A stretch of DNA of 64,000 nt from Rhizoclosmatium globosum (GCA_002104985.1 MCGO01000004.1:186001-250000); one strand, 5' to 3'; shown: positions 48,644-60,008, counted from the first letter of the stretch. Numbers and translations are program-made. Notes: generated by a model not told the origin, from the sequence alone.

Positions 48644-51247
48644 ATGGGTGCCTCGACTGCCGCTGACGCCGTTTGGCTCCGCGTTGTCATCCTCGTTGCT
48701 ATTGGAGTGCTTTCAATCTCGAGTCGTCTGTTCTCTGTGATCCGTTTCGGTACGTTTGGTGTCAGTGGGGGGAAACATCAATATTCATTATATTCATTTA
48801 AATCACAGAGAGTGTTATCCACGAGTTCGATCCATGGTACGCTGTGCATTCATTCTAGGCGATGAAGGGCTGGCTGCGGCAGGTGTGGGTGTGGGTACTA
48901 ATGCGTTGCTTTCAGGTTTAACTACCGGTCCACGATGCAGCTCGTTGAAAAGGGCTTCTACGAGTTCCTCAACTGGTTCGACGACTTCAGTTGGTACCCT
49001 CTTGGACGTGTCGTTGGAGGAACGGTTTACCCGGGTATTATGATTACCGCTGGAGCCGCGCACTGGATCATGAACAAGTTGAACTTCCCCGTTGACATTC
49101 GTAATGTCTGTGTGTTCTTGGCCCCCTTCTTCTCAGCATTCACTGCCGTTGCTTGTTACCTCTTGACCACCGAGATCAAGGATGCGTCTGCTGGTACGTT
49201 GGATTTATTGTGTCATGTTGAAATGAGTGCTGAGCGAAAAGTTTAGGACTCTTGGCTGCTGCCTTCATTGGTATCGCTCCAGGATACATTTCTCGTTCTG
49301 TTGCCGGTTCTTACGATAACGAGGGAATTGCCATTTTCTTGCTGATGATCACCTTCTACTTCTGGTTGAAGGCCTTGAAGCTCGGATCTTCGTTCTATGG
49401 TGGTTTGACCGCCCTCTTTTACTTTTACATGGTGTCTGCTTGGGGAGGTTACGTGTTTATCATCAACTTGATTCCGTTGCACGCGTTCGCCTTGTTGTTG
49501 ATGGGTCGTTTCACACCAAGATTGTATGTTGCTTACTCTACCTTCTACGTGATTGGTACTCTCTCTTCCATGCAAATTCCATTCGTTGGTTTCCAGCCAA
49601 CTAGAACCAGTGAGCACATGGCTGCCCTTGGTAAGCGGACCACAACCACTTTCCCCACATTCTCATCTTTCATCACAGGTATCTTTGGCCTCTTGCAGAT
49701 TATTGCCTTTATCGAAATGATCCGTAGCCATTTGTCTGCCAACCAATTCCAGTCTCTTTTCCAGGGACTGATCTTGTCTATTTTCTTGGTTGGTTTTGCT
49801 GCTTTGGTTGCCTTGACTTTCGGTATGTAATTAAGTATTTGTATGTAACTAAGCTAATCCCTTATTGAAGGTGGTTACATTGCTCCTTGGACTGGACGTT
49901 TCTATTCTCTTTGGGACACTGGATATGCCAAGAAGTACATTCCAATTATTGCTTCCGTTTCTGAACATCAACCAACTGCCTGGCCTGCCTTCTTCTTTGA
50001 TCTTCAATTGCTCATGCCATTGTTCCCTGCTGGTATTTACTTCTGTTTCCAGGAGCTTCGTGATGAACACGTCTTTATTGTAAGCGAATGATAATTCCGT
50101 TTAAATTACTGATACTCTTTAGATCATCTATGCTGTCACTGGAAGTTACTTTGCTGGTGTGATGGTCCGTTTGATGTTGACTCTTACTCCATGTGTGTGT
50201 ATCGCCTCTGCCTTCGCTATTTCCAAGGTGTTGGATGTCTACCTTGCACCACCAAAGGAAGTTTTGAATGATGAGCCAGAAGAGGAAACTGCTGCAACCA
50301 AGCCTGGAGACAAAGCACCTGAACGCCCAAAGACTATCCTTTATGGTATCAAAGATTTCGACTCTCGTCTTGCCGTTATTGTCCCTATTTCTGTTGTTCT
50401 TGTCCTGTTTGCCTGGCACTGTACTTGGGTCACCTCCAGCGCTTACTCGTCTCCATCCATCGTCTTGGCTTCTCAGAACCGCGATGGATCTCAACATATT
50501 ATTGATGATTTCAGAGAGGCGTACTACTGGTTGCGTCAAAACTCTGAACCTGATGACAAGATTCTTTCATGGTGGGACTATGGATACCAAATCACTGGAA
50601 TGGCAAACCGTACTGTTCTTGTTGACAACAACACCTGGAACAATACCCACATTGCCACTGTTGGTAAAGCAATGTCTTGTTCTGAAGACGTTTCGTACGA
50701 GATTATGAAGCGTCATGATGTTAAGTTTGTTCTTGTTATCTTCGGAGCTGTTTTGGGATACTCGGGAGACGACATCAACAAGTTCTTGTGGATGGTCCGT
50801 ATCGGAGAAGGAGTTTACCCCAACGACGTCAGCGAGCGTTCTTTCTTCACTGACCGTGGAGAATACCGTGTGGATGACCAGGCTACCCCAACAATGAAGA
50901 ACTCAGTGATGTACAAGACCAGTTACTACCGTTTTGCGGAGTTGTATGGTCCAAACGGAAACCCATACGATCGTGTCCGTAACCAGCCAATTCCAAAGAA
51001 GGCTATTAACTTGCACACGATGGATGAGGCTTTCACATCTGAGGTTTGTTTTTTGTTTGTGAGTTGTGATTTTTACTGAACGGATACTCTCAAGAACTTT
51101 ATTGTTCGTATCTACCAAGTAAAGGATCTGGATAACTTGGGTCGTTCTCTGAATGCAGCCGCCAGTTTCGGCAAGAGCAAGAGAAAGAAGAGAGCCAGTG
51201 TCAAGGTTGCTGCCACACGTAAGGCGCGTGACGACGATGATGAATGA
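48644..51247 (+). CDS. STT3: Dolichyl-diphosphooligosaccharide-protein glycosyltransferase catalytic subunit STT3
   Basis: Transfers the lipid-linked glycan to Asn of nascent proteins in the ER lumen. Seven exons: 48644-48749, 48809-48836 (28 nt), 48916-49193, 49247-49822, 49871-50079, 50123-51043, 51095-51247; 756 residues. Landmarks are HEFDPWFNYRST with the first catalytic acid, [16 protein letters not shown], the multi-span hydrophobic N-terminal half, [25 protein letters not shown] containing the WWDYG acceptor-binding motif, and a basic C-terminus ([11 protein letters not shown]). An in-frame ATG at 48584 would add 20 residues; 48644 ([11 protein letters not shown]) was preferred because it gives the usual short cytosolic end before TM1. 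Confidence 0.96.
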
Positions 51248-51397
51248 AGGAATCATGTGTGATTGTGATTATGTTGAAGAAAATAAAAGAAATGAAAGGA
51301 AGGAAGTACTTTGTTTTTCTTTTTGTTTTTTCCACAACAAAAAAAGGTTTGGTTGTGGTGATCATACATCCAAACTGACCATCATCTGCCAGAACAA

Positions 51398-53056
51398 ATG
51401 TCATCCGTTGCATTCTGGGGACTCACTTGCGAGCCAGAGACTGGATACTCCCAGCTCGTTGACCAAAGCTTCAGACTCTCCAACGTAAATAACAGTCTTC
51501 ACACTACGCCTCAAAAACGCGAATTTTGACTCAATTCTCCATCAGGTCGCCATTGACTCCAAGACCACTGCCACTTCTGGCCGAGTTTCAGTCTCTGTTC
51601 AGGCTGGCAACAACGAGTTTGTGATTGCCAACTTGTTGATTGGCAAGGTTGAGCAAAGCGTTGTTGATCTTACTTTCTCTGAGGGTACGTGCGCTTTGTT
51701 CATTCGCTTCTTGCTTGCGGGCATCGATTGCAGTTTTTCGTCCGTGAGGCAATCGTGACGCGCTTGGTGCACTTGCCATCAACGCGTTGACTAAATCGTC
51801 TGTTGCCTTTTGTAGGAGAGGAGATCACTTTCACTGTTACTGGACCAGCCACTGTTCACTTGACTGGAAACTACATTTACGATCAGCTTGCCGGAGATGA
51901 TGAGGGTTCGTGTGTTTCTTTTCTGTTCTGTCCGATTCTGTGTCGCTAAATTCTGTTACAGATGACGAAGGTGATGACGAGGACGACGAAGACGATGAAG
52001 ATGACGAGGGTATGTGATAATTATTTTGGGGCTTTGGGGGAAAGGATGTTATGCTTTTGGCGACTTTTTGTCAACAAGACAATTCAGCCGTCCTATTTAT
52101 CTGATTGAATTGTCGCCTGTACTAATTTAACTTTCTTTTCTTATGTGCTCTCAGACTTCGACGACGATGGTGAGTGCTGAGCGTTGCTGAATACATGGTT
52201 CTAAACTACACAAAACATTGTAGAGTTGGACTTGGAGGACGACGATGAGGACGGACAGGACATTTTCTTTGACGAAGACGGAAACCCAGTTGATGCCGAA
52301 GGAAACCCAATGTAAGTATTCTTAACTTTTCAGAACTGATTTTAACCCATTCTCAATAGTCCACTCTCCGACCTCATTGGCGACGATGACGACGAGGATG
52401 ATGAGGATGACGATGAGGAGGACGAAGAGGTTCGTTGATTCACGTTACTAATTTCACAGTATCTGATAACGTTGTTTTAGGTTGAAGTGATTGGCAACAA
52501 GCGCAAGGCTGTTGCTGGTGGAAAGGAAGCCAAGAAGCCAAAGATTGTTGAGCTCCCAGACGACCACGAAGAGCCTGCTCCAAAGAAGAAGGAGGAGCCA
52601 AAGAAGAAGGAAGAGCCAAAGAAGAAGGAGGAGCCAAAGAAGAAGGAAGAGCCAAAGAAGAAGGAGGAACCAAAGAAGAAGGAAGAACCTAAGAAGAAGG
52701 AGGAGCCAAAGAAGGAGAGCAACAAGAAGACTCTTGCCAACGGACTTGTTATTGAAGAAATCGTCGTTGGAAGTGGACCAGTTGCCAAGAATGGTCAAAA
52801 GGTTGGCGTTCGTTACGTTGGAAAGCTCATGAACGGCAAGATTTTCGACTCCAACAACTCTGGAAAGCCATTCTCCTTCAAGCTTGGAGCTGGACAGGTT
52901 ATTAAGGGTTGGGACCTCGGAGTTGCCGGAATGAAGGTCGGTGGAACCCGTAAGCTCACTATTCCAGCAGCTTTGGCGTATGGATCTCGCGGAGCTCCAC
53001 CTGACATTCCATCCAACGCTACTCTTCAGTTTGAGGTTAAGCTTTTGAGCGTGTAA
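51398..53056 (+). CDS. Nucleolar-type FKBP prolyl isomerase (Fpr3/Fpr4-like: nucleoplasmin-like + FKBP)
   Basis: Eight exons: 51398-51484, 51546-51684, 51816-51905, 51962-52009, 52155-52169 (15 nt), 52224-52311, 52360-52429, 52481-53056; 370 residues. Residues 1-105 form a nucleoplasmin-like domain ([31 protein letters not shown]). Acidic tracts encoded by four consecutive small exons follow, then a K/E-rich linker with seven KKKEEP units, then a C-terminal FKBP domain ([66 protein letters not shown]). The active-site aromatic residues are present. The order matches yeast Fpr3/Fpr4 histone-chaperone isomerases; the choice between them cannot be made. Confidence 0.95.
52583..52708 (+). repeat. 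Coding tandem repeat, seven 18-bp units (KKKEEP)
   Basis: Seven in-frame copies of AAG-AAG-AAG-GAR-GAR-CCN. The Glu codons alternate GAG/GAA between successive units through most of the array, suggesting expansion in 36-bp pairs. Confidence 0.9.
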
Positions 53057-53144
53057 GCTCAAGGAGAGGAAGGGATGTCTTTCTCCCCCTTTCAATAAAA
53101 CTCATTTTCTCAGGGTTCTTATCAAAAAAAAAGAATCGAACGAA

Positions 53145-55187
53145 ATGCAATCTCGAGCCACCATCCGCCGAGCCGCCGTTGCCGCGACCGCCGCCACGCG
53201 CCGCCCAACCCAATGCAGTGCGCCCCTTCTCGTTGGAGCCGCGCATTCGGTTCGACGCAGTGTGGCCGCGGCGTCCGTGAACGTGTTTAGTCGCGTGTCT
53301 GTCCGGGGGATGGCAACGCCGCCTGTGTTTACGAAGCACGCGGAGCCACCAAAGCCAGAGACAATTAAGACGTCGTTGTTGTGAGTATCGTTACCACTGC
53401 TGTTCTGTTTGTTTGGTTGTTTCTGTTCAGCGTTTGAACTGACGGGCTCTCTCCTTCTCTCCTTCCACCAATCCCAATCAATCAATCCAACCAACCAACC
53501 AACCAACCAACAACAGCTTCACAATCAAGGACAAGGTCGGTGCCCTGGACGATGTCCTCGCCCACATTCGCAGACTCAAACTGTCCCTGACCCGAATCGA
53601 GTCGCGCCCTTCGAAGATGTCCGGCGCCTACGACTTCTACATCGACTTTGAGGCCCAGAACAAGGCACAGGTCGACAACGTCGTTGACCGCTTCAGAACT
53701 TTCGTCGAAGACGTCAAAGTCATTACCGGATACGAGTCGGAGAACCCCGGAGGTACTATCACCCATTCATCTTTCGGGATTCAGCTTTCTGGGAGACACT
53801 CTTAGTTCTATCCTCTGCGATTCTCAGCTTCCTCGTGCATTCCGCATCAAAATACGCGATATACAGTCCACACAGTTTATCCAGCCGCTTCTCTGAGGGC
53901 TCTGTCACGACCCTTTCCCTTCCGACTCATTCCGATCCTTCATTCAATCTCTTTCCTTTCCCCACATCAAAACCCTAACTTGAATACTATTTTAGAGGCT
54001 GCCAATGTCCCCTGGTTCCCCCGTAAGATTGCCGATTTGGACACTTACGTCGACCACACTATTACTTACGGTGCCGAATTGGATGCGGACCACCCTGGAT
54101 TCAAGGATGAGGAATACAGACAGAGACGTGCCGAAATTGCTGCCATTGCGCAAAAGTTTAGACACGGAGAAATTTGCCCTCGCGTGGAATACACTCCTAC
54201 CGAAACAAAGACTTGGGGTGTTGTTTACAACAAGCTCATGAAATTGTACGAGACGAATGCTTGTAAAGAGCACCGGTTTATTTTCCCAGTTGAGTCACTT
54301 TCTTGTAAGTGTTCTAACCAATACTTACATATCCACTCCCACTCCAGCTCTTGGTTCAGAACTGTGGCTTTAGCGAAAACAATATCCCTCAAATTGACGA
54401 TGTTTCCCGATTCGTCAAAGAATGTACAGGTTGGACCATCCGTCCAGTGGCAGGTCTCTTGTCATCAAGAGATTTCTTCAACGCATTTGCATTCCGAGTC
54501 TTCCACAACACCCAATACATCCGTCACCACTCCGAGCCTTTGTACACACCTGAACCTGATGTTTGCCACGAGATTTTGGGTCATGTTCCTCTCTACTGTG
54601 ACCCTGACTTTGCAGACTTTGCGCAAGAGTTGGGGTTGGCGTCGTTGGGTGCTAGCGATGCCGATTTGGAGAAGCTGTCGAGAATCTACTGGTACACCAT
54701 TGAGTTTGGTTTGTTGAAGGAAGGTGATGAGTTGAAGGCTTATGGAGCTGGTTTGTTGTCGAGTTTCGGTGAATTGGAGTACTGTATTTCGTCCCCTGAG
54801 CCAAAGCGTCTTCCATTTGACCCAGAGATTTGTGCCAACACTCCATTCCCGTGAGTCTAGTTTTGTTGGTTGTCTCTTTGGTACTGAAATTGGTTCCAGA
54901 ATCACCAAGTACCAAGAAGTCTACTTTATTGCTGAAAGCTTCAAGGACATGAAGGAACGTGTCAAGTGAGTACTATTGGAAAACTGAATGGACACGAAAT
55001 TTAACCAACGTCTTCCTATAGGACCTACTTTGAAGGATTCAACAGACCTTTCCAGGTTAGATACAACCCATACACCCAGCAAATCGAGGTCTTGGACAAC
55101 AAGGACAAAATTCTCAAGTACGCTCACTCCATCCAAGGAGACATGAGCCGCTTGTCGGATGCCTTGGACAAGATCCTCCAAAAGTAA
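53145..55187 (+). CDS. PAH: Phenylalanine 4-monooxygenase (ACT + aromatic amino acid hydroxylase)
   Basis: Iron- and pterin-dependent conversion of phenylalanine to tyrosine. Six exons: 53145-53380, 53517-53752, 53996-54288, 54348-54850, 54900-54965, 55022-55187; 499 residues. An ACT regulatory domain ([17 protein letters not shown] ... FYIDFEAQ) precedes the catalytic core, which starts [12 protein letters not shown]. The iron ligands are in [14 protein letters not shown] and the downstream Glu in [12 protein letters not shown]-terminal helix ([14 protein letters not shown]) fits tetramerisation. The first ~55 residues are Arg/Ala/Ser/Val-rich without Asp or Glu, which looks like a mitochondrial presequence. 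A second ATG at 53310 (MATPPVF) would yield a form without it. Confidence 0.95.
53484..53512 (+). repeat. CCAA/ATCA-type short repeat in an intron
   Basis: A run of CCAA units (with ATCA before it) ends just before the CAACAG acceptor of the first intron of the phenylalanine hydroxylase gene. Confidence 0.85.
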
Positions 55188-55211
55188 AATGTCAATAAAT
55201 TGAAGAATATA

Positions 55212-57364
55212 TTACACAATTTCACCTCCCCGCACCATCAACAATGTTGTCACTTCCTTTCCAATTTCACTCAACATCAGCATTCGTTCAAGAAGTTCTA
55301 CATCCAACTCCCATTGCACACTACCGACATCTCCGCCATCTTCCCTCACTTTCCTATACCTCTCCAACTCATTCACAATATCCAATCCAGCCTCCTTCCC
55401 AGCAGCCTTCAACTCCTCCTCAACACCCCGTTTTCCATCCTCCAACGCCGAAACAACAACCTCAAACCCATCCATCCCACTCACACGCCAACACCACGCC
55501 CCAATCACTTCCGAAACACCAACAAGTTTATGCACAAACACAGGACTCCGCAACGCATCCGTGACAAGCTTCACAAACAACTGCGTCGCAAACCCCTCCC
55601 GCGGAACAACGAGGGCACACGGGTTCGTCGGAACGGCGGGGAGGTTTGATTTCCGTTCGAGCGCGTCGAAAAAGTAGGCGTCGAGGTCTTGTTGGAGGGT
55701 GTGTGGGGCTGGTAAGTTGGATGGATTGTGGGCGAGGTAAATGATTTTGAGGAGACGGTCGATTGCTGTGATTGAAGTGAGACGTTGTTGCTGTTGCTTT
55801 GAAGGCGAGTTTGTGGTGGGTGTTGGTGTGGGTGGTGGGTGGGGTAAGGTTGTGAGGGTTGTGAACGTCTTTGAGTCGGTGGAATGGATGATGGGGTCAA
55901 GGATTTCTATAAATGTTGTAAAGTGCTATTTGTTGTGTTAGAGGGGTGATAGTGAACGGCGAAGGTTTGCACTCAACTGTTTCACTTGTAGGAGGAGTCT
56001 CCAGAAGAAGGTCGAAGAAGCTATTATACATTAATTCGTCCGAAGTAGTTGATGGAGCATGGATGCGGACATTCATCAGTCCTTGCAGCAGGGGAATCAA
56101 GAGACCCGTGTCGCAAGATAAGTGAATCAAGTCTTGAATAGTGTGCAACAAATCTTCTAAAAGCTGCTGGCGTTTATGGAAGGGCTTAAATAGTGCGAGG
56201 GTAATGAATTCGGAAATGAGGACAGTTTTGATATGTTCAAAGATGACCGGGAATATAGTGTAGGATTTGTTCGCGAGTTCGTCCACAAAGACCCAAATGC
56301 CGTAAAACTGCTCGGGAGCATCACATATTTCGGTTTCATGGCGTTTGATTGATGTAACTTCCGATGAGGAGGAATATCGAGCGTCCATCATCAAGGAATA
56401 TCGAATCACGAGATTTTGAATCTGATTATATTTAATAATCAGTAAATCGTACCTATATTAAAAAAGGAACAATAAAACTCACCAGTGTCTCAACCAAAAA
56501 GGAGCGGTGGACAGTATATTCGCTGAAAGTGTTCTTCTCGGACTGATCAAACTGTGCAAAGATATCAAATAGAACCGAGATTGATTTTTGTGCTGTGGCG
56601 GCGACAGGTTCTATGGATGACAGGAGATCAATGGAGTAATCCAAGAGATAGAAGCGGTTGACAGGCGTAGCTGGTTTCTGTGCATTAGCAGCGACTGGTT
56701 TATCATCTCCAATGAGCGTGACATCCGAGCTTGTTTTGCACAGCAGCTTTGCATTAGGACCAGGCTCGTCGTCACAGTCCAGGAATACCAGGACCAGAGC
56801 GGGATCGGTGTCGCGAATGGCAGTCGCCGTTGCAGCGAGCAGATCCGCGGCACGTTTAGCATATTCATTGTTTGGGCGGGCGGCCAGGGCGTCGAGGACG
56901 TCGAGAAGCGGCAAGGCGGAGGCAGCGAAGACGCCGAGAATCGCAGGGTCGGCGAGGACGGCGCTTTGGAAGACGCGGGCGGCAAGGGGAAGAAAGCCCG
57001 GTGGTGCGTCTGAGGCGGCTAGGGCGGCGAGCTAGGACACGTTGGTTGGTTGGTTGGTTGTTAGACGTTAGGGAACACACACACACACACACACCTGGAC
57101 AAACACATCAGTCGACAGCATCGCATCAACAACGCCACGTGGGTCTTTCGCCATCGCCGCGACAAGTCCGTCCACGTGGCACGGCAGATTCGTTCCTGAA
57201 ACTGTCGAGGCAGGCGACCGACACGCAACTGAACCCGTTGTTGATCCCCCGTCTTCAAAAGTAACACTTTCAACGTGCACAAAATGCTGCAGAATATGCC
57301 GCCAATGCAGCCGCATCTCATCGGCTGCAGTCAGTCGAGTGGTTCCCAACAGCCAGTCGAACAT
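55212..57364 (-). CDS. FHIP/RAI16-like protein (candidate Hook-interacting dynein adaptor)
   Basis: Four exons on the minus strand: 57364-57095, 57031-56483, 56421-55986, 55906-55212; introns 63, 61 and 79 nt; 649 residues. The protein is almost entirely helical. The N-terminus, with RLHWRHILQHFV, then LPCHVDGLV, then LAASDAPPGFLPLAARVF and a following ALVLVFLDCD, parallels the order HWKxIxxF / IPxHLxxxL / PPGMxxxVxxF / DPxLVxxFLE of the FTS-Hook-interacting protein (RAI16) family. This comes from memory of the family and needs a profile search. FHIP links Hook to FTS in dynein-driven early endosome transport in filamentous fungi. The last intron uses a weak GTGAAA donor, chosen by phase. Confidence 0.55.
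57075..57094. repeat. (AC)10 microsatellite at a splice donor
   Basis: On the minus strand this is (GT)10, forming the donor and first 20 nt of intron 57032-57094 of the FHIP-like gene, so any of several GT pairs could serve as the donor dinucleotide. Confidence 0.9.
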
Positions 57365-57393
57365 TGGATTCACAATCAAAAAACAACTTGGAA
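57365..57393. promoter_or_regulatory. 29-bp divergent intergenic region (FHIP-like / ESS1)
   Basis: Only 29 bp separate the opposing start codons under the models given here. It is AT-rich (CACAATCAAAAAACAA), and too short for two independent core promoters. Confidence 0.5.
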
Positions 57394-58338
57394 ATGGTTT
57401 GCTCCTTTATCCTCCACGACTTGAAGTTCTAACCATTCCTGCCAACTTTTACAGTCTGACTGGGAGGTGAATTCTTCTTGAGCGTCCCTGACATATGTTG
57501 AATCTAACTATTTTGGTCACACGTTTACATTCCATAGGAGAAATGGTACTCGACTCCCTCTTACTCACTTCTCAACACATGCTCTCTTTGCTAATATATA
57601 TCTATCCAGGTCCAAGTCTAGAAACAGACCTTATTACTTCAACGCAAAGACAAACGAGTCCGTCTGGGACAAACCAGAAGGTTTCAACGGCCCAGCTGCA
57701 AAGCCTCCTGGCTCAGAAGGAAAAGTCCGTGCTTCTCACTTGCTTGTCAAGCATTCAGGATCCAGACGTCCTTCATCTTGGCGCGAGGTTCGTCATCAAT
57801 ACCGAGAGAAGACACACACCTCCTGGTGACTCGAGTTGAATTCAGTCGGCATTTTGGCGTTATGTGTAGTAATGGGAAACGCGTAGTAGCATACACTTAC
57901 ACATTCTCATGTGGCATCCGCGAAACATCCGGTTTCAAAACACGTACTTACTGCGAATATACAGGATAAGATCACCCGATCTGTCGACGAAGCTACAGCT
58001 ATTATTAAGGGGTACAGAGAACAGATTGTGAGCGGAGAAACGGATCTTGCTTCCCTTGGTTCGTTTATTTCATCTTCACCAATATAAACGATTCCAGCTC
58101 ATTCCTTTTCATTTACAGCCAAAGTTTACAGCGACTGCAGCTCTGCCAGAGACGGTGGTGACTTGAACTTCTTTGGTCGTGGTCAAATGCAAAGTAAAAG
58201 TACCCCTCATATCCTTAACCCATTTTAAAGCTTGTTATAGAATCCTTTGAGGACGCAACATATGCTCTTGAAGTTGGTCAATTGAGTGAGCCAATCTACA
58301 GTGACAGTGGTGTTCACTTGATTCTCAGAACTGCATAA
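57394..58338 (+). CDS. ESS1: Parvulin prolyl isomerase Ess1/Pin1 (WW + PPIase)
   Basis: Isomerises phospho-Ser/Thr-Pro bonds, notably in the RNA polymerase II tail. Seven exons are inferred: 57394-57396 (ATG only), 57455-57466 (12 nt), 57538-57545 (8 nt), 57610-57787, 57965-58058, 58119-58193, 58241-58338; 155 residues. The spliced N-terminus is [20 protein letters not shown], a WW domain that begins almost at Met1. The catalytic domain has [18 protein letters not shown] (phosphate-binding basic triad), [21 protein letters not shown] (catalytic Cys) and SGVHLILRT (His). The length matches the family (yeast 170, human 163). The large exons are certain; the microexons rest on splice motifs, with branch points TTCTAACC and ATCTAACT. 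Confidence 0.9.
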
Positions 58339-58431
58339 ACTAGTATGAGTATTCTTTCTTACTTACTTTGAAATAAAGAAAGTAACATAATTGAACTACA
58401 CATTGCATCAAGTATATTACTCAGAACTTCT

Positions 58432-59960
58432 TCAAATCAAAAACGATGAAATTCCGGACATGCCGCGGGCACCCTTTCCAGATTTACGCTCGGATGAAAC
58501 AATATTGATTTTCTCAACAAGCTAAGTAATAGTTAGAAAATGTAAACACAATCGTGACAAAAAATCACCTCATTCATCGTGTGAGTTCCCTTGGTAATGC
58601 TTGCAAGGTACGTTCCGAGGAGGATATCATTGTAGTCCTGCGTTCAGAATATTAGGTAAAGGGCCGGCCAATACTTTTGTGGTGCGCGTACCGTAAGGAA
58701 TTCCTCCTTGAACTCAAGCGAATTCATGGTCGGCAGTCTTTGTACAATAGCAGAAATCTGACGCATCAACTCATGATCCCTTGGCAGAGTTCCTAAAAAA
58801 TTGAGTGAGTAAATGGAACAAATAATGATATTCTTCATACCATTCTCGACATCTCTGATATACGCCTTCAACACTTTCACTCGAGTATGAAGCATCTTGA
58901 TAGCATTCTTTTGTCCCGTAAGGTTGGCCACCACTACAAATCAAGAATGAGATGGATGCATTCCAAATGCATATCAGAATGAACATACACGAAGATCCTC
59001 TGTCCGCATCCGCATTCGACGCCCTCGCAACATGATCCAACGCAATTCTTTCCGCCTCTCCCGTCTCAATCTTGTACTTGCTCTTTGCAAACTTCATCAC
59101 GTTTCCATTCCCTTCAACAAGATCCACCACAGACTCATACACGCATAGAGGAAGGTCTTTTGCAAGAGCCGGGTTGATGAGAGGATTGAGTTGCAGGAAT
59201 AAAGGACTTTCGTTGTGCTCGAGGATCTACAACGTATACGTTGAGTTGAATCTTGATTTTGGAAATGACTCGTTACCTGCTTGTGGACAGCAAGATCCAT
59301 TTCAGTAGGGGTCGATCCAATCGAGTACCATCCAAGCAAATCGTATTTTGGAAACACTTCGCGGACTGTATGTGGTGGTGCTGGTTTAGAACCATGAACA
59401 ACAAGCACCCCATCGCGTTTTCTCTCCTCCTGCCACAACAACCACACTTGACGCAGCATTCGCACTCATCAGCTCTCCGGATCACAGTCCAATGCTGGCC
59501 GAACACTCCGTCACTCCAATACTCACACTTCTCTTGCTTAGCCAGGAAATACGCATTATCAATCACAAAGCCCTGCTCCCTGCTAAACTTGTACGGCAAT
59601 TCATACGAATTGAAGATTTCGATTTCACGTCCGGATTGGATTCCAATGATGGCGCCAAAGACTAAGTTTTTGCAAGCAGTGGGGTTAAGCATTCATCAAC
59701 AGCCCTCTCCCACTTAAAGGAAAGTGGCATTCATGGCACTCAACTGGTTTGTGGAGTGCTGGATGAGCCGACGTCTTGGCTTTGCATTCGCATGCGGGTG
59801 AAGTGGTCACTGATGTTGAGGATGACGAGTGGGTGCCTGAGAAAGGGCGGACTCAATCAGCAACGGTTTGCAACCGTGTATTGCTTAATGCTTACAGCGT
59901 CACAAGGAATCCAGAGGTGCTCTCGCGGGTTCCATCGTACGCGGCGTTCTCGTTTGTCAT
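58432..59960 (-). CDS. CSN6: COP9 signalosome complex subunit 6
   Basis: Structural MPN-domain subunit of the COP9 signalosome, which removes Nedd8 from cullins. Nine exons on the minus strand: 59960-59896, 59836-59745, 59661-59527, 59365-59277, 59226-58989, 58933-58841, 58792-58692, 58637-58569, 58521-58432; 323 residues. Landmarks are LHPLVILNISDHFTR, FGAIIGIQSGREIEIFNSYEL, FREVFPKYDLLGWYSIG, VHKQ, ESPLFLQLNP, AERIALDHVARAS, AIKMLHTRVKVLKAYI, LPRDHELMRQISAI and NDILLGTYLASITKGTHTMNE. The JAMM zinc residues are absent, as expected for CSN6 (CSN5 carries them). All intron phases agree. It lies 48 bp downstream of the FANCI stop on the same strand. Confidence 0.93.
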
Positions 59961-60008
59961 TTCAAAGAAAGAATATGTAGAACTTTATTGTTCATTATTG
60001 GTACGAAT

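Noticed and set aside
52440..52788. Minus-strand ORFs of repeated FFFGSS or [10 protein letters not shown]
   Set aside because: These are antisense shadows of the KKKEEP repeat of the FKBP gene.
55571..55900. Alternative Ser/Pro/Gln-rich frame in the FHIP-like gene
   Set aside because: It ends at 55571, whereas the neighbouring frame continues as an ordered helical protein to 55212 and can be joined with a GTGAAA donor.
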